Shown here piece by piece: positions 23,880-32,829 of a stretch of 64,000 nucleotides of DNA. The stretch covers positions 1,674,001 to 1,738,000 of the forward strand of contig OZ244836.1 in assembly GCA_965220645.1 (NCBI GenBank), read 5' to 3'. The first letter of the stretch is position 1; every line of letters begins with the position of its first letter. The notes under the pieces are model-generated. The model saw only the letters and a list, made by a program, of their open reading frames with translations. It was not told the DNA's origin and ran no database searches. The stretch is from Aldehydirespirator sp965220645 (GTDB taxonomy: Bacteria > Actinomycetota > Acidimicrobiia > Acidimicrobiales > Aldehydirespiratoraceae). The position numbers and the translations under genes were made by a program.

Positions 23880-24245
23880 GTGATCAAAGTAATCGGAACC
23901 GCATACAAGCGTGAAGACTTCTCAACACAAGAGTTCTTCGACTACTGGCGGGACGTCCACGCGCCCGTCTCGGCGAAGATCGGCCCGATGCGCGGGTACG
24001 TGGTCTCGGAAGTCATCAGCAAGGTCCAGGGAGAGCTGCACGCGGAGGCGTTCATCGAGCAGTGGTGGGACGACCTGGCCGCATTCGAGAAGGCCGCAGA
24101 GACGCCCGAGATGGCGGTCGCGTGGGCGGACGTCTCGAATTACGCGAAGACCTCCGGGACGTTCTGGGTGACGAAGGAACACGTCTATATCCCGCCCCCA
24201 ATCCCTAGAGGCGGCACCTTGAGTAGACAGGCCTGGCTCGCCTAG
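23880..24245 (+). CDS. EthD-domain protein
   Basis: 121 residues from GTG 23880, which has TTGGAGG a few bases upstream. Dimeric ferredoxin-like alpha-beta barrel pattern: KVIGTAYKREDFSTQEFFDYWRDVHAPV is the characteristic EthD opening, and AFIEQWWDDLAAFEKAAETPE follows. EthD proteins accompany oxidative degradation pathways, often as accessory or decarboxylase-like proteins. It lies 85 bases after the ATPase and is convergent with the next gene. A longer in-frame start at 23847 is less likely. Confidence 0.85.
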   Translation: MIKVIGTAYKREDFSTQEFFDYWRDVHAPVSAKIGPMRGYVVSEVISKVQGELHAEAFIEQWWDDLAAFEKAAETPEMAVAWADVSNYAKTSGTFWVTKEHVYIPPPIPRGGTLSRQAWLA

Positions 24246-24257
24246 CGGGGAAACGCT

Positions 24258-25484
24258 CTACGCCGAGGACGCCGGCGAGTCCAGGACGGTCCTCAACTCG
24301 GGAACCCATTCCAGGCGCGTCTCGCTGAGCATCCCGTAGTTGGTGATGCTCAGGTCGCTGATTCCCATCTGCCTGATGGTGCCGAAGCGGCGCTTGGCGT
24401 CGTCGAGAGTCGGCAGGTACCTCGGTGCCAGGTTCAGAACGACGTTGATCCGAGACCGGTCGAAGTAGCGGCCTGCGTACTCCAGTTCAGAGCGAGTCCA
24501 CTCCTCATCGACTGTGGCTGCGCCGGGACCGCCGGCGGTGTAGCCGAAGACGATCAGCCGGTCCACGATCCGTGACCAGGCTGCGAAGTCCGTGCCCTCG
24601 ATCCACATGCTCTGTTCGAGCGTCGGCGGGAAGATGGCAGAGAAGGATTGGAGTTCCGTGTTCTCGCTGCGGCATTGCTCCGCCAGCGAGGAGACGAGGG
24701 AGGACACCGTCGCTTGCCTGAATGAGACGAGCGCCTGAAGGTCGTCGTTCTCCTCGAGCGCTTCTCTCACCGCGTCTACATCGACGCTTGCGATGTCGTC
24801 GCGCCATCGTCTCTCCAGGTCCCGGCTGACAGCGGCGCGCAGCCCGAGGATCGAGATCCCCTCGCGGCGGGCCCCGGCAATGCACCCGTCGCAGAAGCAC
24901 AGGGACAGGAGCAATTCCTCGAGCGGCCCGTGGCCGACGTACTCCGCCTCGTGGTGGTGGAAATGTCGATAGCCGAGGTATCCGGCCGACTCGAGCTGGA
25001 CCGCGTGGAATAGGTGCGACCGCGCCAGCTCGCCGACCAGCGATTCGGCGAACCGACGGGCCTGGGGATGGGAGGGGCACAGCGCATACGCATAGGGATC
25101 CCCGAAGCAGTTCCGCACGACGCCGAGAGGCAGCCTTCGGCCGAGCTCCGAACCGTGCATCGGCATCGCCCAGGCGTGAAGGCGGATTCCCCGGTCTGAG
25201 AGCGCCTCAGCGAGTTGCCACCAGAACCGTTTGCCAGATCTGAGCGCGAACTCCGACTCCATACCGGCGAAGGGCGCCTCGAGATTCTCGAACGGAAAGT
25301 TCGCCCCCGGTCCGCCCATAAGACGCACCTTCTGCCTCCGTGCTCGTGGCAGCAGCGCACGGCCGGAGTGATAGAGGACGCTCGGGCTTGCCGACGTGGC
25401 ACCGAGCCGCTCGAGGCCCGCCGCGAAGCGGTCGATCCCTTCATCTTCGATGTCCCAAGGGAATACCCAGAACCCGACTGGCAT
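24258..25484 (-). CDS. Uncharacterised TIM-barrel-like protein of the sugar transport operon
   Basis: 408 residues from ATG 25484, preceded by GGGAGG. No family recognised with certainty. The sequence reads like a glycoside-hydrolase-like TIM barrel: MPVGFWVFPWDIEDEGIDRFAAGLERLGA, HAWAMPMHGSELG, HAVQLESAGYLGY, a CFCDGC pair of cysteines (about 202-207), and VFGYTAGGPG near the end. No signal peptide, so cytoplasmic. As last gene of the MalEFG-type operon it may act on the imported sugar or glycoside. Could also be a non-catalytic relative. Confidence 0.6.
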   Translation of the reverse strand: MPVGFWVFPWDIEDEGIDRFAAGLERLGATSASPSVLYHSGRALLPRARRQKVRLMGGPGANFPFENLEAPFAGMESEFALRSGKRFWWQLAEALSDRGIRLHAWAMPMHGSELGRRLPLGVVRNCFGDPYAYALCPSHPQARRFAESLVGELARSHLFHAVQLESAGYLGYRHFHHHEAEYVGHGPLEELLLSLCFCDGCIAGARREGISILGLRAAVSRDLERRWRDDIASVDVDAVREALEENDDLQALVSFRQATVSSLVSSLAEQCRSENTELQSFSAIFPPTLEQSMWIEGTDFAAWSRIVDRLIVFGYTAGGPGAATVDEEWTRSELEYAGRYFDRSRINVVLNLAPRYLPTLDDAKRRFGTIRQMGISDLSITNYGMLSETRLEWVPELRTVLDSPASSA

Positions 25485-25504
25485 CTGTCCTCCCGTCCTC
25501 GATC

Positions 25505-26539
25505 TCAATCGTTCACGACGGTTGGGGACCCTGACTCCGCGGCGCGCATGATCGCCTCCACGACCGCCTGAACATGCACCGCGTCGTCGATCGAGGCGAC
25601 GCCGGTGTGGGGCTCACCCCGGACATGGGCCAGGAAGTCGAACAGCTCGTCGCGGAGCGCTCCGCCCACTCCCAGCCTGGCGGCGGGAAACAACGTCGAC
25701 TCCGGCATGTAGCTCCGCTCGTCGGTCATCAGCATGAGCGAGGGGCTGTATAGGGAGAGCGCCTCGACGGCTGACGTGCCATGCACCTCGAAGTGCGCGT
25801 CCAGAACGCCGGCGCCCTCATCCTCTCTGCCTGGAGGGCCGACGATGTTGGCCGGCGCGCCGTCAGGAATGAGCCATGAAGTCTCGAGCACTGCCAGGGC
25901 GCCGCGGTCGAACTCCAGGACGGCCACGACTGCCTCGGGCGGAGGCCCTCCGAGGAACTTCTGCCCCCATGCCGAGACGCGAACACAGCGCTGCTGGGTG
26001 AGCCACGTGGTCAGATCGATGTCGTGGACCATGCTCTCCAAGACAGGGTGGCTGTGCTTGCCCCATGTCTCGAACCAACTGCGAGAACAGTTCCGCTTGG
26101 AGCGCATCAACACGACGCGGCCCAATCGTCCAGCGCTCACATGGTCATACAGGAGTTGGTGGCGGGTCTCGTACCGGAGGATGTAGCCCGCCTGGTATAT
26201 GAGGTCGTGCTGCCGTGCGAGGTCCCGCAGCTCCCGAGCCTCGACCCATGAAAGGGCCAAGGGCTTCTCGGAGAAGACGTGGATGCCGGCCTCGAGGGCG
26301 GCACGCGTGATCCCCGCATGGCTCTCCGACGACGAGGCGACGATCACGCAGTCCGGCTCCATCCGGCGGAGCATCCCGACCGCGTCGTTGAAGATCCTCG
26401 CCCCCGGGTGTTCCTGCGCGGCCTGCTGCCGGCGGTCTGCACTGAGGTCGGCAATCGCCCACTCGGTGACGAACGGATTGGCCGCCACGACCTGGGCGTG
26501 CCTGACGGCGAAACCGAAGCCTGCGAGGCCTACCTTCAT
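25505..26539 (-). CDS. Gfo/Idh/MocA family oxidoreductase
   Basis: 344 residues. Rossmann motif GLAGFGFAVRH near the N-terminus (4-14), the family EKP motif in VFSEKPLALS and a C-terminal substrate domain with MVHDIDLTTWL containing the conserved Asp-Ile-Asp. NAD(P)-linked oxidation of a sugar, inositol or their derivatives. Its start overlaps the stop of a 26-codon mini-ORF as TGATG, and its own ribosome-binding site is poor, so translation is probably coupled. Part of the minus-strand sugar operon. Confidence 0.9.
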   Translation of the reverse strand: MKVGLAGFGFAVRHAQVVAANPFVTEWAIADLSADRRQQAAQEHPGARIFNDAVGMLRRMEPDCVIVASSSESHAGITRAALEAGIHVFSEKPLALSWVEARELRDLARQHDLIYQAGYILRYETRHQLLYDHVSAGRLGRVVLMRSKRNCSRSWFETWGKHSHPVLESMVHDIDLTTWLTQQRCVRVSAWGQKFLGGPPPEAVVAVLEFDRGALAVLETSWLIPDGAPANIVGPPGREDEGAGVLDAHFEVHGTSAVEALSLYSPSLMLMTDERSYMPESTLFPAARLGVGGALRDELFDFLAHVRGEPHTGVASIDDAVHVQAVVEAIMRAAESGSPTVVND

Positions 26540-26619
26540 CAGGCCCGCCGATCGTTGCCGATCCTGGCCGCGCTGAGCACGACCGGACGTAGGTCAACTC
26601 CCCGAGATTCCTTGCTCAC
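26539..26619 (-). CDS. Bridging mini-ORF between permease and Gfo/Idh gene
   Basis: 26 codons. The GTG at 26619 overlaps the permease stop (GTGA) and the TGA at 26541-26539 overlaps the next ATG (TGATG). Begins MSKESRGVDLRPVV. No similarity recognised. Could be a coupling device or a real small protein; translation is not shown. Confidence 0.35.
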   Translation of the reverse strand: MSKESRGVDLRPVVLSAARIGNDRRA

Positions 26620-27476
26620 TTCGTGACGCCTTGGGCCAGCCCCCGCACGACGTACCGTTGGAAAATGAGTGCAAGGAGCACCGGCGGCACGACCGCGAGT
26701 ACAGTCGCGGCCGCGAGAGTTGTCCAGTTGAATTGAAAGAAGCCACGGAAGCCCGCGAGCACGGGTGGAATCGTCAGTTGGTTGGTCAACGTCAATGCGT
26801 AGAAGAACTCTCCCCAGCTTTCGAGAAACACTAGACAGGCGGCAGCGATAAAGCCTGGCCTAGCGATAGGCCGTATCACATACCAGAGTGCCTGTAGCCG
26901 CGACGCGCCATCGACCAGGGCTGCTTCGTCGAGTTCTCGGGGAAGCCCGTCGAAGTAGTTCTTGAGGAGCAGGATCGTAATCGGCAGTGTGAATGACGTA
27001 TAGGCGATGACAAGGGCGTAGCGGGTGTCGATGAGGCTCAAATTGCGAAGGACGACAAAGAAGGCGGCCACGATGGCGATCGCGGGAACAAGGCGAGCAA
27101 AGAGCACGGCCAGGTAGGCCAGCCGGGATCCTCGGTACCGGTACCGTGACATCGAATACGCGGCCGTGCCGCCTAGGGCGAGGTTCACCACGACCGTGAG
27201 GACGCCGACTGCGAAACTCTCGCCCAACGCCGTCATCACTCTGAGTCCAACCTCGGCACCACCGGGAGCAACCTTGCCGGCGAGGATCGCGCTGTAGTTT
27301 CCCAGCGTCGGTTCTTCGGGAATCCAGTGCGGCGGTACCGCCACCGCTTCCTGAGGAGTCATGAAGCTGCTGTTGACGAGGAACCAGAAAGGAAACAACA
27401 CCCAAACGGCGAACAACACTAGTGCCGCGTACAGCAGTGCAGTCACCGCTCTTCGCCTCACCACTGCTCTCCTCAC
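26616..27476 (-). CDS. Carbohydrate ABC transporter permease (MalG/UgpE type)
   Basis: 286 residues with six hydrophobic segments. The EAA coupling loop is visible around ELDEAALVDGASRLQALWYVIRPIARPG, and PITILLLKNYFDGLP is typical of the MalG branch. The N-terminus is rich in Arg and has several possible GTG starts; 27476 is the longest with GTGAGG. Works with the MalF-type partner 25 bases upstream. Confidence 0.92.
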   Translation of the reverse strand: MRRAVVRRRAVTALLYAALVLFAVWVLFPFWFLVNSSFMTPQEAVAVPPHWIPEEPTLGNYSAILAGKVAPGGAEVGLRVMTALGESFAVGVLTVVVNLALGGTAAYSMSRYRYRGSRLAYLAVLFARLVPAIAIVAAFFVVLRNLSLIDTRYALVIAYTSFTLPITILLLKNYFDGLPRELDEAALVDGASRLQALWYVIRPIARPGFIAAACLVFLESWGEFFYALTLTNQLTIPPVLAGFRGFFQFNWTTLAAATVLAVVPPVLLALIFQRYVVRGLAQGVTK

Positions 27477-27501
27477 GGCTTTGCCAACCCTCGCTTTCCG
27501 C

Positions 27502-28443
27502 CTACGCCTCGATTGGATCGGCTCGACCGAGCAAGATCACTGCTATTGAACTCACGAGCACGGCGACAATTCCCAGCATGACTGCGAGGGCCGATCCCGC
27601 CCCGATGTCGGCGAACAAGAACAACTGCCGATACAGCAGGATCGGCAGTAGCGTCGTAGCGTCTCCCGGGCCGCCCTGAGTCATCACCCAGACAGTGTCG
27701 AACTGGAGAACTCCATAGATCACGTTGATCACGGTGACGACTAGGCACATTGGGCGGATCCATGGGAAGACGATTCCGCGGAACCGTTGCCACGCGGTCG
27801 CCCCGTCGACCTTCGCCGCCTCGATCAACTCATTGGGAAGGGTCTGAAGAGCAGCCAGGAAGAGCAGAGCCGAGAACGACGCCTGGTGCCAGCCGGCCGC
27901 CAAGATCGTGAAGACGAGCGCCCACTCCCTGTCCGCTAGGAACGGCTTGTAGTCCTCCAGCACGCCGAGTTCGAACAGAGCTGCGTTGAGTCCGCCGACC
28001 GACGGGTCGATCAGCCACTTCCACATCACTCCCGCGATGATGACGGGCGTGGCCCAAGGGATGATGAGAAGCGCCCGGGCGATACCCCGCCCTCGCAGCG
28101 GTTGGTCGAGGAGTAGAGCGAAGAGCAGTCCGAGGACCGTGGCCAGGGCGACATATCCCGCCGTGTACTGCAGCGTCACCACGAGCGACTCAAGGAACGA
28201 CTCGTCGCGGAGCACCTTCAAGTAGTTGTCGGTCCCGACGAAGGTCGCCGGATCGTCTGAGAGAGGGACCCGCTGGAAGCTGTAGATCAAGGTCTGCGCG
28301 GCCGGCACGCCAACGACCAAGATCAGTGAGATGAGCGCGGGAAGCGCGAGGACCAAGCCGAACATCCGGTCGCTCATCCGAGACTGGGCCCAACCGAGTG
28401 CTTCGGCGTCGGCGGTGGGGCGCGCCTCGGCCCTAGCGACCAT
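27502..28443 (-). CDS. Carbohydrate ABC transporter permease (MalF/UgpA type)
   Basis: 313 residues with six main transmembrane segments. Characteristic blocks: PALISLILVVGVPAAQTLIYSFQ near the start, IPWATPVIIAGVMWKWLIDP, and the coupling loop PNELIEAAKVDGATAWQRFRGIVFP. Starts ATG 28443. Heterodimer with the MalG-type protein. No ATPase gene is in the operon; a shared MsmX/MsiK-type ATPase elsewhere in the genome is the usual solution. Confidence 0.93.
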   Translation of the reverse strand: MVARAEARPTADAEALGWAQSRMSDRMFGLVLALPALISLILVVGVPAAQTLIYSFQRVPLSDDPATFVGTDNYLKVLRDESFLESLVVTLQYTAGYVALATVLGLLFALLLDQPLRGRGIARALLIIPWATPVIIAGVMWKWLIDPSVGGLNAALFELGVLEDYKPFLADREWALVFTILAAGWHQASFSALLFLAALQTLPNELIEAAKVDGATAWQRFRGIVFPWIRPMCLVVTVINVIYGVLQFDTVWVMTQGGPGDATTLLPILLYRQLFLFADIGAGSALAVMLGIVAVLVSSIAVILLGRADPIEA

Positions 28444-28541
28444 CGTCTGTCACGTCCGTACGCGAGCGGTCCAGTGGCAGTGCGTGGAGCGCGTTCTGGT
28501 TGTCCCCGGCGCTTGAAGCGGTCCTCGTGATCAGGCGAGCC

Positions 28542-29930
28542 TTACGAGCCGGCCGCGAGCTGAACCGCGTCGTCGGCCATGTTCGACACCGCTTCCGCTG
28601 GCGTCGCGTCCCCGGCCAGCATGTCGTTGACTCGCTCGCCCACCTTGACTTGGAAGCCCTGATACCAGGACAGCGCTCTGGCTCCAGGTGTCGCCGCCCG
28701 GTCGTATTCGGACTTGATCAAACCGAGGTCGTAATAGCCGGGATAGGCCGCCTGGATGGCGGGGTCATCGAAGAAGGAGGGGTACGGAACGGCTAGCGCC
28801 GCTGCCTCGACCCAGGTCAGGGGAACGGTGAAGTTCCCGTCGTTGTCGGTCCCCGTGTAGAACTTCAGCAGGTCCCATGCGTCCGTGAGTGCCGTCCCTT
28901 CGAGGTCTGGGCCCATCTGGACGACTTCACCCGCCAGGAGCGTCTCGCCCGCTCCCGGCATCGGGGCCATCCTCAGGTCCGCGGCTGCCGGTCCGCCAAC
29001 ATCGTTGAAGATCTTCAACCAGTAGTCGTGGCCCGCATAGAAGGCGAATGTTCCCTGAGTCATTCCGCCGATGAGTTCTGGGTTGTCGTCGGTCAGAATT
29101 GTTGGCGATGTCAAGCCGTCCTGATACATCGCCCGCCACCACTCGAGAACGTCGACTGTCTTGGGATCATCAGCGAACACGGGCTGGGCGGAATCATCGA
29201 ACGGTGTGATTCCCTCGCCCAGGAGCGTTGCCATGAGGTATTCCTCGATTCGCTCGTTGAGCCATGACGACTCATATGGAGCGTCTGAGATTCCGTCAGC
29301 CTTGATCTTGGCGCACTGGTCGTAGTACTCCTGCAGTGTCTGGGGCGGACCAGAGAATCCTGCCTGTTCGATCATCGCCGCGTTGTAGTGATTCATGAAG
29401 ACTGCCGAGAAATAGGGCAGGCTCATGATCTGTCCGTCTGCGGTGACAAATCGAGACCGCGCACCCGGGTAAAGGGCTTCGATTCTCTCCTCTACGCCGG
29501 GCAGATCGTTAAGCGTTCGATTCCACCCATTCTCAAGGAATATGCCCTCCAGGTATGTGAAGTTATAGAAGAGGTCGGGTCGGTCTCCGCCCCGGAACCG
29601 CGTCTGGAGCGCGGCGGGATAGCCGGTGACAGGAAGCACCTCGAGTTCAACCGAGCCGCCTGACACGCTCGACCAGTTGTCCAGATGCGCCTGAATCGTG
29701 TCTGGCAAGAAATCCCAGCCGACAAATCGCAGCGTTCGCCGGGTTGCTTCGGGATCTTCGCCGCTGCAAGCGGCAAGGAGTGCGGCTGCGGCGGGGAGCG
29801 AGAGGCCGAGGCCCATCGCGCCCTGAAGGAATCCGCGTCGCCCGAAGCCTGCGCTGTCAGACGTTGACGTGAGATCTCCCGTTCCCACATCGTTCCGACC
29901 AAGGTATTGGGACTTAAATCTTTCGCGCAT
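28542..29930 (-). CDS. Carbohydrate ABC transporter substrate-binding lipoprotein (type II), Tat signal
   Basis: 462 residues from ATG 29930, with GGGGGT seven bases upstream. A Tat-like signal GRRGFLQGAMGLGLSL (twin Arg 31-32) leads into LLAAC with Cys55 as lipidation site, so it is probably folded in the cytoplasm, exported by Tat and lipid-anchored. The rest is a MalE/UgpB-type binding protein (for example FVGWDFLPDTIQAHLDNW, GGMTQGTFAFYAGHDYW). First gene of the minus-strand sugar import operon; 141 bases separate it from the divergent CocE gene. Confidence 0.92.
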   Translation of the reverse strand: MRERFKSQYLGRNDVGTGDLTSTSDSAGFGRRGFLQGAMGLGLSLPAAAALLAACSGEDPEATRRTLRFVGWDFLPDTIQAHLDNWSSVSGGSVELEVLPVTGYPAALQTRFRGGDRPDLFYNFTYLEGIFLENGWNRTLNDLPGVEERIEALYPGARSRFVTADGQIMSLPYFSAVFMNHYNAAMIEQAGFSGPPQTLQEYYDQCAKIKADGISDAPYESSWLNERIEEYLMATLLGEGITPFDDSAQPVFADDPKTVDVLEWWRAMYQDGLTSPTILTDDNPELIGGMTQGTFAFYAGHDYWLKIFNDVGGPAAADLRMAPMPGAGETLLAGEVVQMGPDLEGTALTDAWDLLKFYTGTDNDGNFTVPLTWVEAAALAVPYPSFFDDPAIQAAYPGYYDLGLIKSEYDRAATPGARALSWYQGFQVKVGERVNDMLAGDATPAEAVSNMADDAVQLAAGS

Positions 29931-30071
29931 TTTATACCCCCTGACGCGAAATGCAATCAACCAATACGCATCGTAGGCAGCCGCCATGTGGGTGTCAAAG
30001 CGCGGAATCGTGCTTGAGGAAAACCCACTCCAGGCGGCCCGCTGGTCGGGGCGAGCGTAAGCTCTCGGCCC

Positions 30072-31607
30072 GTGCTCTCTTTGAGTGTCGATGTCGGCAT
30101 GGGCGTCCCGATGAGCGACGGGACGGGGCTCGCCACTGACGTGATTCGCCCATCCGGCGGCGGTCCGGTTCCCGCTGTCGTCGTGCGCACCCCCTACAAC
30201 CGCCGTACGCCGGCGACTCGCAGTCTTCAGGTGAACGCGTTGGGCCTGGCCGAGGCGGGCTATGCGGTGGTGGTCCAGGACGCGCGGGGCCGGTTCGCCT
30301 CCGGTGGTGACTTCGAGCCCTTCGTCAACGAGCAGGCCGATGGAGTTGACACCATCGAGTGGGTGGCTGCGCAGCCCTGGTGCAATGGGCGGGTGGGCAT
30401 GGCCGGGACCAGCTATCTCGGCTATTGCCAGCTAGCCGCGGCAGCGCGCCGCCCCGAGCCATTGCGGGCGATCATGCCTGGATTCACACCCTGCGATGTG
30501 CGTGATGGCTGGATTCGTGAGAGGGGGGAGCCGAATCACGGCTTCAACCTCTCATGGATACTCGGCGCCCTCCTGCCGGCCGACTCCCGCATGGCCGACC
30601 CGGCTGGAGCGCTCGACGCTTGGGCCCGGCCCGGCCCGACCGCGGCTTCCCGCTCTGTGATCGACCACCTCATCGCGGCCAGTCCGCTGGCCGGAGCCTG
30701 GCGGGAGTGGAACCACACAGCCCCTTACGCCGGAGTCTCGTCGATCCCCACCCGTGACTCCATCGCGGGTGTGCCGATCCCGGCGCTCGTGGTGGCCGGC
30801 TGGTTCGACATTTTCCAGCCCTCGACGTTCGAACTCCACGACGCCCTGGCTGAGTCTGTGCTTGTTGCCGGCCCCTGGGGCCACGGCGGGCTGCCTCTGG
30901 CCCGCGACGTGGGAGGACGCGATCACGGCGCTGCTGCCGCGTTCGATCTCGGCGGCGCCCAGCAGAGGTTTCTCGATCGGCACCTGCGGGACGTCGACAC
31001 CGCGACACCCGAGGCGACCGTGTTCGTCACCGGCGCAAACCGCTGGGAGTCGCACGTGGCGTGGCCGCCCCGGACTAGCCGGCTGGCCCTCTTTCCCGCC
31101 GCGGACGGCCAGCTCTGCGACACGGCTGAGGATGCAGTGGTTCATGTGGGACTCGATGCCGACGATCCCACTCCCTCGGTCGGGGGACGGGTTTTTCCCT
31201 GGCCGCCCGACCTCGTGCCCGGCCCCTTCGACCAGACGGTGCGAGACGCCCGTCGCGATGTGGTCACCTTCACATCCGAGCGCCTGCCTGCGGCCGTGAC
31301 CGTTGCCGGACCGGTGACACTGACGGTGGCGACCGACGTCGAACAGCCGGAGGGCATGGTGTTTGCGACGCTCAGCGACATGGGGCCGGACGCATCAGCG
31401 TGGAACGTTGCCGACGGCGGCGCATCCGTCACCGGGCCGACCAATCTCGTCGAGCTCGGCCACGCCGTCCACCAGTTCCGCCGCGGCCATCGCGTCCGGC
31501 TGAGTGTGTCCTTCGGGGCCTTCCCGAGATACCGGTGGCGACCGGGGAGCGGCCACCGGCAGATCAGCCTCGGTGCGGGCACGCGGCTCGAAATGGGAAT
31601 CTTGTGA
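30072..31607 (+). CDS. CocE/NonD family (X-Pro dipeptidyl-peptidase-like) hydrolase 1
   Basis: 511 residues. An alpha/beta-hydrolase domain with nucleophile Ser114 in GTSYLGY, Asp246 in GWFDIFQP and His271 in PWGHGGLP, followed by a C-terminal jelly-roll (about 350-511). The family includes cocaine esterase, glutaryl-7-ACA acylase-like and alpha-amino acid ester hydrolases. No signal peptide. GTG at 30072 is preceded by TAAGCT (30058-30063) eight bases upstream and no SD, suggesting a leaderless transcript. Linked to the following enolase-superfamily gene through a short ORF. Confidence 0.92.
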   Translation: MLSLSVDVGMGVPMSDGTGLATDVIRPSGGGPVPAVVVRTPYNRRTPATRSLQVNALGLAEAGYAVVVQDARGRFASGGDFEPFVNEQADGVDTIEWVAAQPWCNGRVGMAGTSYLGYCQLAAAARRPEPLRAIMPGFTPCDVRDGWIRERGEPNHGFNLSWILGALLPADSRMADPAGALDAWARPGPTAASRSVIDHLIAASPLAGAWREWNHTAPYAGVSSIPTRDSIAGVPIPALVVAGWFDIFQPSTFELHDALAESVLVAGPWGHGGLPLARDVGGRDHGAAAAFDLGGAQQRFLDRHLRDVDTATPEATVFVTGANRWESHVAWPPRTSRLALFPAADGQLCDTAEDAVVHVGLDADDPTPSVGGRVFPWPPDLVPGPFDQTVRDARRDVVTFTSERLPAAVTVAGPVTLTVATDVEQPEGMVFATLSDMGPDASAWNVADGGASVTGPTNLVELGHAVHQFRRGHRVRLSVSFGAFPRYRWRPGSGHRQISLGAGTRLEMGIL

Positions 31608-31657
31608 TGCGGCCAAGGGTGATCGCTGGCCGCAGCAAGAAGGAGCACAGGCGGTGA
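31604..31657 (+). CDS. Bridging mini-ORF between CocE hydrolase 1 and the racemase-like gene
   Basis: 17 codons beginning GTG-ATG, overlapping the CocE stop (GTGATG). Its TGA overlaps the next gene's GTG as GTGA. Peptide begins MMRPRVIAGRSKKEHRR. It contains the AAGGAG ribosome-binding site of the next gene. Coupling role inferred. Confidence 0.35.
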   Translation: MMRPRVIAGRSKKEHRR

Positions 31658-32775
31658 GGATCGACCGCATCGAGGTCCGGCACGTCACGATGCCGCTGCT
31701 GTATCCGTGGCGCACGGCGTCACACGAGATCCCCGCCATCGACTCTCTGCTGGTAAAGCTCACCAGCGGCGGGCTCGAAGCGTGGGCCGAGTCATGTCCC
31801 TTCGGGGCACCCGACTACAGCCCCGAGTACGCCGGAGGTGCCTTCGCGCTCCTGCGTGATTGGCTTGCCCCTGCCGTGGTCGGCACCGAGATCGACTCCG
31901 GTGAGCAGCTCCAGGAGCGGCTCTCCCACTACAAGGGCAACTACTTCGCCAAGGCTGCGCTCGATGTGGCCTGGTGGGTACTCGAAGCGCGTCGTGTCGG
32001 CAAGCCCCTGCACGCACTACTTGGCGCCCGGCGCAATCGGGTGGAGGTGGGAGCCGACTTCGGTGTCATGGACTCGCTCGACGACCTCGTCGCCGCGGTG
32101 GACGGTGCAGTCAGCGCCGGATTCCGGCGGGTGAAGCTCAAGTTCCGGCCGGGGTGGGACATAGACATGCTGGAGGCGGTGCGCTCGACCTTTCCCGACA
32201 TCACCGCCCATATCGACTGCAATGCAGCCTTCCGGCTGTCCGATCTCGATCTCTTTCGTGCAGTGGACCGGTTCGAACTCGCGATGATCGAGCAGCCACT
32301 CCAGCATGACGACCTGCTGGATCATGCGAAGCTGCAGGCGCAGATCGACACGCCGGTCTGTCTCGACGAGAGCATCGTCTCCGTCAGACGGGCCGAGCAG
32401 GCCGTCGAACTCGGCAGTTGCCGTTACGTGAACGTCAAGCCGGGCCGGGTCGGCGGGCTGACGGTTGCCAGGTCGATCCACGATCTCTGCAAGGATGCCG
32501 GCATCCCATGCTGGGTGGGCGGCATGCTGGAGACCGGCATCGGTGCTTCCATCTGTGTTGCACTGGCGACGCTGGAGAACTTCACCTACCCGGCCGACAT
32601 CTTCCCCTCCTCGCGCTTCTACGCCGAGGACGTCGCGGAACCGGCGGTGTCGTTCGAGACAACAAGCGACGGCGGGTGGTACGCCGTGGCCGAGGAAGAG
32701 GCCGGCATTGCGCCGGCGCCCAAGGCCGACCTTCTGGAGCGACTTACAGCAAACCGGTTCGTGATCGAGAATTGA
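31654..32775 (+). CDS. Enolase-superfamily o-succinylbenzoate synthase / N-acylamino-acid racemase-like enzyme
   Basis: 373 residues from GTG 31654 (AAGGAG upstream). All catalytic positions of the MLE/OSBS subgroup are present: KLK (161-163), metal ligands Asp188 (DCN), Glu213 (IEQP) and Asp238 (CLDES), and the second base Lys262 (NVKPGR). Such enzymes make o-succinylbenzoate for menaquinone or racemise N-succinyl/N-acyl amino acids. No other men genes are near, while peptide transporters, acylase-like hydrolases and aminotransferases are, so an N-acylamino-acid racemase role is more likely (inference). Confidence 0.9.
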   Translation: MRIDRIEVRHVTMPLLYPWRTASHEIPAIDSLLVKLTSGGLEAWAESCPFGAPDYSPEYAGGAFALLRDWLAPAVVGTEIDSGEQLQERLSHYKGNYFAKAALDVAWWVLEARRVGKPLHALLGARRNRVEVGADFGVMDSLDDLVAAVDGAVSAGFRRVKLKFRPGWDIDMLEAVRSTFPDITAHIDCNAAFRLSDLDLFRAVDRFELAMIEQPLQHDDLLDHAKLQAQIDTPVCLDESIVSVRRAEQAVELGSCRYVNVKPGRVGGLTVARSIHDLCKDAGIPCWVGGMLETGIGASICVALATLENFTYPADIFPSSRFYAEDVAEPAVSFETTSDGGWYAVAEEEAGIAPAPKADLLERLTANRFVIEN

Positions 32776-32829
32776 TACTGCCAACCGTCCCGGCGCGGAG
32801 CCGGACTCGATCCTCGGCGGTGTCGACCT

